DNA of 64,000 nt from Desulfocarbo indianensis (GTDB taxonomy: Bacteria; Desulfobacterota; Desulfarculia; Desulfarculales; Desulfarculaceae): NCBI GenBank assembly GCA_001184205.1, contig LBMP01000005.1, positions 401,461 through 465,460 of the forward strand, written 5' to 3'. The notes beneath the pieces are model-generated. The model saw nothing but the letters and a program-made list of their open reading frames with translations, did not search any database and was not told the origin of the DNA. How positions within the stretch are numbered: the first letter of the stretch is position 1; each line of letters begins with the position of its first letter. The translations under genes and the position numbers were made by a program. Of the stretch, positions 61,474 to 64,000 are shown in pieces.

Positions 61474-61494
61474 GGCCGGGGCCTCACCCCGGCC
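61474..61494 (+). other. Strong hairpin between enolase and the lipoprotein gene
   Basis: GGCCGGGG-CCTCA-CCCCGGCC is a perfect 8-bp inverted repeat 36 bases after the enolase stop. No T-run follows, so it may protect the 3' end of the mRNA or be a factor-dependent stop. Confidence 0.5.
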
Positions 61495-61524
61495 GCCCGC
61501 GCCCACCCCGGCAGGGAGGATACG

Positions 61525-62991
61525 GTGATTACCGGCCCCGTACGCTATCTAATCCTGGGCGCGCTGCTGGCGGCCCTGCTGGCCCTGGGCGGCTGCGCCT
61601 ACACCGTGACCACCGTGGAAGCGGAGCCCCCCAAGCCCGGCCCGCCGGTGCAAACCGGCCAGGCCGCGGTCATGGACCAGGTGAACGACCTGCGCTCCTG
61701 GCCGGGCGAGGTTCCGGACAGCCGCATTGCCCACGTGCGCGTGTTCGCGCCGCAGATGACCGATCTCCTCCGCCAGGAACTGGTGCAGCGGGGCCTGTTC
61801 ACCGCTCTGCCCGAGCCGGCGGAAGACCCGGCCCTGAAGAAAAAGGCCGAGCTTGAGGTGGTGATCAATTCCTTCGCCCTGGAGGAGACCGGCAAGAATC
61901 CCTGGCTGGTCCCCCACATCCTCTTGGACGGCGTGGCCTTGCCCGTCTTCACCGTGGTGGCGGTGGGCACCGGCGGCGAAATCGACCTGGGAGGCTACGC
62001 CTTCCCCTCCATGGCCATGGCCACCAATCTGCGCGCCACCGTGAAATGGATGGAGCCCTGGCAGGAAGAGGCCATCCTCAACCGCGATTACATCGTGACC
62101 CTGCCCTTGGGCGCGGTGTCCGAGCGGGAGCTGAAGCAGAAGCTGGGCGATTACCGCTCCTACGGCGTCAGCCTGGGCCAGGAAGCCGGCGTTAAGGCCG
62201 TCACCGATTTGGCCGATCAAATGAGCCGCGACCCCTACTGGGCCTATCTGCGGGATTATCAGCGCCTGGCCCGGGCCGAGTACCTGCTCAAACTGTACAA
62301 CCAGGGGCCGCCGCCCAGCCTGGGCCTGCCGTCGGCCACGGTCAACGAATGGCCCACTCCCTATCGCGGCTACTCGGCCAGAAGCGAGGTGAAGGTAAAC
62401 ACCTTCCGCGACGTCAGGCCCGTGATCAAGACGCCGGGAACCGCCGCCGCCCAGAGCAGCGAGCCGACGCCCAGTCTGGGCCAGATGGTGGAGCAGGTGA
62501 AGGCGCTTCTGGATATCGTAAAGCCCCTGGCCTACGCCCCCGATGAAGTGGGCGTGCTCACCGACGGCTATCTGGAGGCGGAGCAGCGCGCCGCCATCGT
62601 AAATACCATCCGCGCCCAGCGCCTGGGCCTGGAGGGCCCCAAGGACCTGCCGCCCGAGGCGCTGGTCAGCGAGGAAGCGGCCAAGGAGCTGTACGACGCG
62701 CCGGTGGTTTATCGCTCCAAGGTGCAGGCGGAGCTTGTCGAGCGCGTCTTCGCCCTGGCGGTATCGGTGCTGACCCCCAAGACCGACGTCCCCTCAGCCC
62801 AGACCCAGGCCCTGCGCCAGGGCCTGATCAATCAGATCGCCGCCAAGGTCAAGGACCAGCCCAACCTGCAAGTGCTGCTCCTGGCCAAGGCCGAGACGGC
62901 GGTCAACGAGGCCTGGCCTCCCATGCAGGAGTTGTTGAAGCTGGTGGGCTCGCCCATGACCCAGCGCTATCTGGCCCGCCGCGCCGGATAG
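61525..62991 (+). CDS. Predicted lipoprotein, hypothetical (488 aa)
   Basis: 488-residue protein with a lipoprotein signal (hydrophobic stretch, then LALGGC with Cys24). The N-terminal half (about 40-200) has mixed strands and a hydrophobic internal segment (VALPVFTVVAVGTGGEIDLGGYAFPSMA). It reads like the outer-membrane lipoproteins with a DUF-type tandem beta domain, but I do not recognise the family. The C-terminal half is helical. GTG 61525 has AGGGAGG. A terminator follows at 63019. Confidence 0.8.
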   Translation: MITGPVRYLILGALLAALLALGGCAYTVTTVEAEPPKPGPPVQTGQAAVMDQVNDLRSWPGEVPDSRIAHVRVFAPQMTDLLRQELVQRGLFTALPEPAEDPALKKKAELEVVINSFALEETGKNPWLVPHILLDGVALPVFTVVAVGTGGEIDLGGYAFPSMAMATNLRATVKWMEPWQEEAILNRDYIVTLPLGAVSERELKQKLGDYRSYGVSLGQEAGVKAVTDLADQMSRDPYWAYLRDYQRLARAEYLLKLYNQGPPPSLGLPSATVNEWPTPYRGYSARSEVKVNTFRDVRPVIKTPGTAAAQSSEPTPSLGQMVEQVKALLDIVKPLAYAPDEVGVLTDGYLEAEQRAAIVNTIRAQRLGLEGPKDLPPEALVSEEAAKELYDAPVVYRSKVQAELVERVFALAVSVLTPKTDVPSAQTQALRQGLINQIAAKVKDQPNLQVLLLAKAETAVNEAWPPMQELLKLVGSPMTQRYLARRAG

Positions 62992-63018
62992 GCCTTAAGC
63001 ATTTGCAACGCTAACCCT

Positions 63019-63046
63019 GGGGGCGCCGCGCGGCGCCCCCATTTTT
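63019..63046 (+). terminator. Terminator of the lipoprotein gene
   Basis: GGGGGCGCCG pairs with CGGCGCCCCC (10 bp, loop CG), followed by ATTTTT. Confidence 0.92.
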
Positions 63047-63060
63047 CCAGCGATGGCCAC

Positions 63061-63852
63061 ATGAACCTACACGCAGTCAAAGCGCGCGACCTGCCGGACC
63101 TCTGGTTCCAGGCGGTCTACGGGATCCTGGATCATGGCCGGCGGTTCGTCATCGACCGCGGCTCCTACGCCGGCCAGACCAGGCTGGAATACGATTATTT
63201 CCTGGGCCACGTCACCCATCCGGGAACCCAGCCGCTGATCCCCGACATTCCGCCCTCCTGCGGCATTCCCAATCCGGTGGAGGAGGAATACATCTACGGC
63301 GGCGGCAAATACCAGAAGTCCTACCTGGAATACCTGATGACGCCCAGCAAGGAACCGGGCGAGTCATACACCTATGGCGAACGCCTCACCAAGGTGCCGC
63401 TCACCGGCGAAAAGCTGACCTGGTGGGAGAAAAACGACCCGGAAATCATAGACAAACGCCCGCTGGACGGCCGGGCGGTGTTCGAGGAAGACGGCAAGCT
63501 TTTCCTCAACCAGATCGAGTGGGTCTGCGAGACCTACCGCCGTTTCGGGCCCCGCAACAACCAGATGGTGTTACAGGTGGCCCACCCCTCGGACCTTTGC
63601 CTGGTGGACCCGCCCTGCCTGCGCCATATCGACACCCGCATCCAGGACGATAAGCTGCACTTTTTCGTTTATTTCCGCTCCTGGGATTTGTGGGGCGGCC
63701 TGCCGGCCAACCTGGCGGGCATCCAGAACCTGAAGGAATACATGGCCGGCCAGATAGGGGTGGGCGACGGCGAGATGGCGGTGGAGAGCAAGGGCCTGCA
63801 TTTATACGGCTACGCCGAGGACCTGGCCAAGCTGCGCTGCCTGAAGAGCTGA
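63061..63852 (+). CDS. Divergent (archaeal-type) thymidylate synthase
   Basis: 263-residue protein of the thymidylate synthase/dCMP hydroxymethylase fold. The catalytic Cys is in DPPCLRHID. The substrate Arg-Ser-x-Asp motif is FVYFRSWDLWGGLPANLAGI, including the nucleotide-binding Asn, and the His-x-Tyr near the C-terminus is LHLYGY. YTYGERL and NNQMVLQV are also as in archaeal-type ThyA homologues. It makes dTMP from dUMP with methylene-tetrahydrofolate, or hydroxymethylates a pyrimidine. The start is ATG 63061, immediately after a terminator. The long variable N-terminal half and lack of the classical R-x-D-L-P segments set it apart from E. coli ThyA. Confidence 0.8.
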   Translation: MNLHAVKARDLPDLWFQAVYGILDHGRRFVIDRGSYAGQTRLEYDYFLGHVTHPGTQPLIPDIPPSCGIPNPVEEEYIYGGGKYQKSYLEYLMTPSKEPGESYTYGERLTKVPLTGEKLTWWEKNDPEIIDKRPLDGRAVFEEDGKLFLNQIEWVCETYRRFGPRNNQMVLQVAHPSDLCLVDPPCLRHIDTRIQDDKLHFFVYFRSWDLWGGLPANLAGIQNLKEYMAGQIGVGDGEMAVESKGLHLYGYAEDLAKLRCLKS

Positions 63853-63936
63853 ACCAGGGCCACGTTCCCGGCCTCCCCGGCCCCCCGGCCCCCCGGCCTA
63901 AGAAATATAGCGGCCGCCCTTGTCGGAGCCGGCGGC

Positions 63937-64000
63937 CTACTTGGCGCAGCTCGCGATGGACGGCCCCCCCAGCCCGCCCCCCAGCCCGCCCCCCTGGCCC
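63937..64000 (-). CDS. Possible 3' end of a gene entering from the right edge
   Basis: On the minus strand an open frame reads in from the window edge and ends in GGLGGPSIASCAK followed by TAG (63939-63937). Its Gly-rich repeats derive from C-rich DNA. It may be the C-terminus of an outer-membrane or low-complexity protein, or chance translation of repetitive DNA. Only about 20 codons are visible. Confidence 0.3.
   Translation of the reverse strand, partial: GQGGGLGGGLGGPSIASCAK

Overview
The window is GC-rich chromosomal DNA (GC-rich codon third positions, dense gene packing). It very probably comes from an anaerobic, sulfate-reducing member of the Desulfobacterota (former Deltaproteobacteria). 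The indicators are a complete qrcABCD-type menaquinone reductase operon, a full-length DsrC with both C-terminal cysteines, a YcaO-TPR gene of the kind seen in sulfate reducers, and an hgcA-hgcB mercury-methylation pair. I see no rRNA operon, intact insertion sequence, CRISPR array or prophage, so this is mostly core and lineage-specific chromosome.

Layout. 1-6.4 kb: 3' part of hflX, then an RND efflux operon (adaptor plus pump). 6.4-12.3 kb (minus): HAD phosphatase, then the Qrc operon with a small extra membrane-protein gene at its 3' end and a terminator. 12.5-16 kb (minus): Nudix hydrolase and three nucleotide-sugar genes (rmlB, rmlD, UXS-like). 16-19.3 kb: B-box-like protein, tandem cupins, methyltransferase, SixA-like phosphatase, secreted beta-helix protein. 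19.7-25.8 kb: HU-like protein, MFS transporter, the scar of a deleted RND efflux system, TolC-like protein, exported JAMM-like protein, pseudo-receiver/TPR protein, GNAT. 25.9-32.5 kb: pyruvate kinase, Na+/solute symporter with its small accessory protein, exported hydratase-like protein, TetR, tRNA-Met, Nif3-like protein. 32.5-36.8 kb: zinc-ribbon protein, RNase HI, the RNase P RNA gene preceded by repeats of its own 5' end, GNAT, ATP-grasp. 36.9-42.3 kb (minus): amphi-Trp protein, PAS protein, ParA, hgcB, hgcA, PagL-like protein, P1 peptidase. 42.4-48.9 kb: glycosyltransferase and a signalling group (two receivers, CheW behind a sigma-54 promoter, chemoreceptor, TPR lipoprotein-sized protein, MEDS protein). 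49-54.7 kb: lptG/lptF, dGTPase, endonuclease IV, an acidic repeat protein. 54.8-64 kb: valS, dsrC, YcaO-TPR, enolase, lipoprotein, divergent thymidylate synthase.

Most notable observation: hgcA has no usable start codon before its conserved N-terminus unless translation begins at a GTG with a GAGGAG ribosome-binding site at 40623 and reads through one in-frame TGA (40552-40554). That TGA directly follows a Cys codon and is followed by stable hairpins. This suggests a Cys-selenocysteine pair in the corrinoid mercury methyltransferase, or else a broken gene. Other points of interest are the duplicated rnpB 5' ends, the adaptor-pump fusion pseudogene, a protein with eight repeats resembling the CheY-binding peptide of FliM, a TPR protein with a receiver that cannot be phosphorylated, and several palindromic operator candidates.

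Physiology: Qrc passes periplasmic electrons into the menaquinone pool, and DsrC carries sulfur at the end of the sulfite reductase step. Enolase and pyruvate kinase belong to lower glycolysis. The sugar, Lpt and PagL genes shape the outer membrane.
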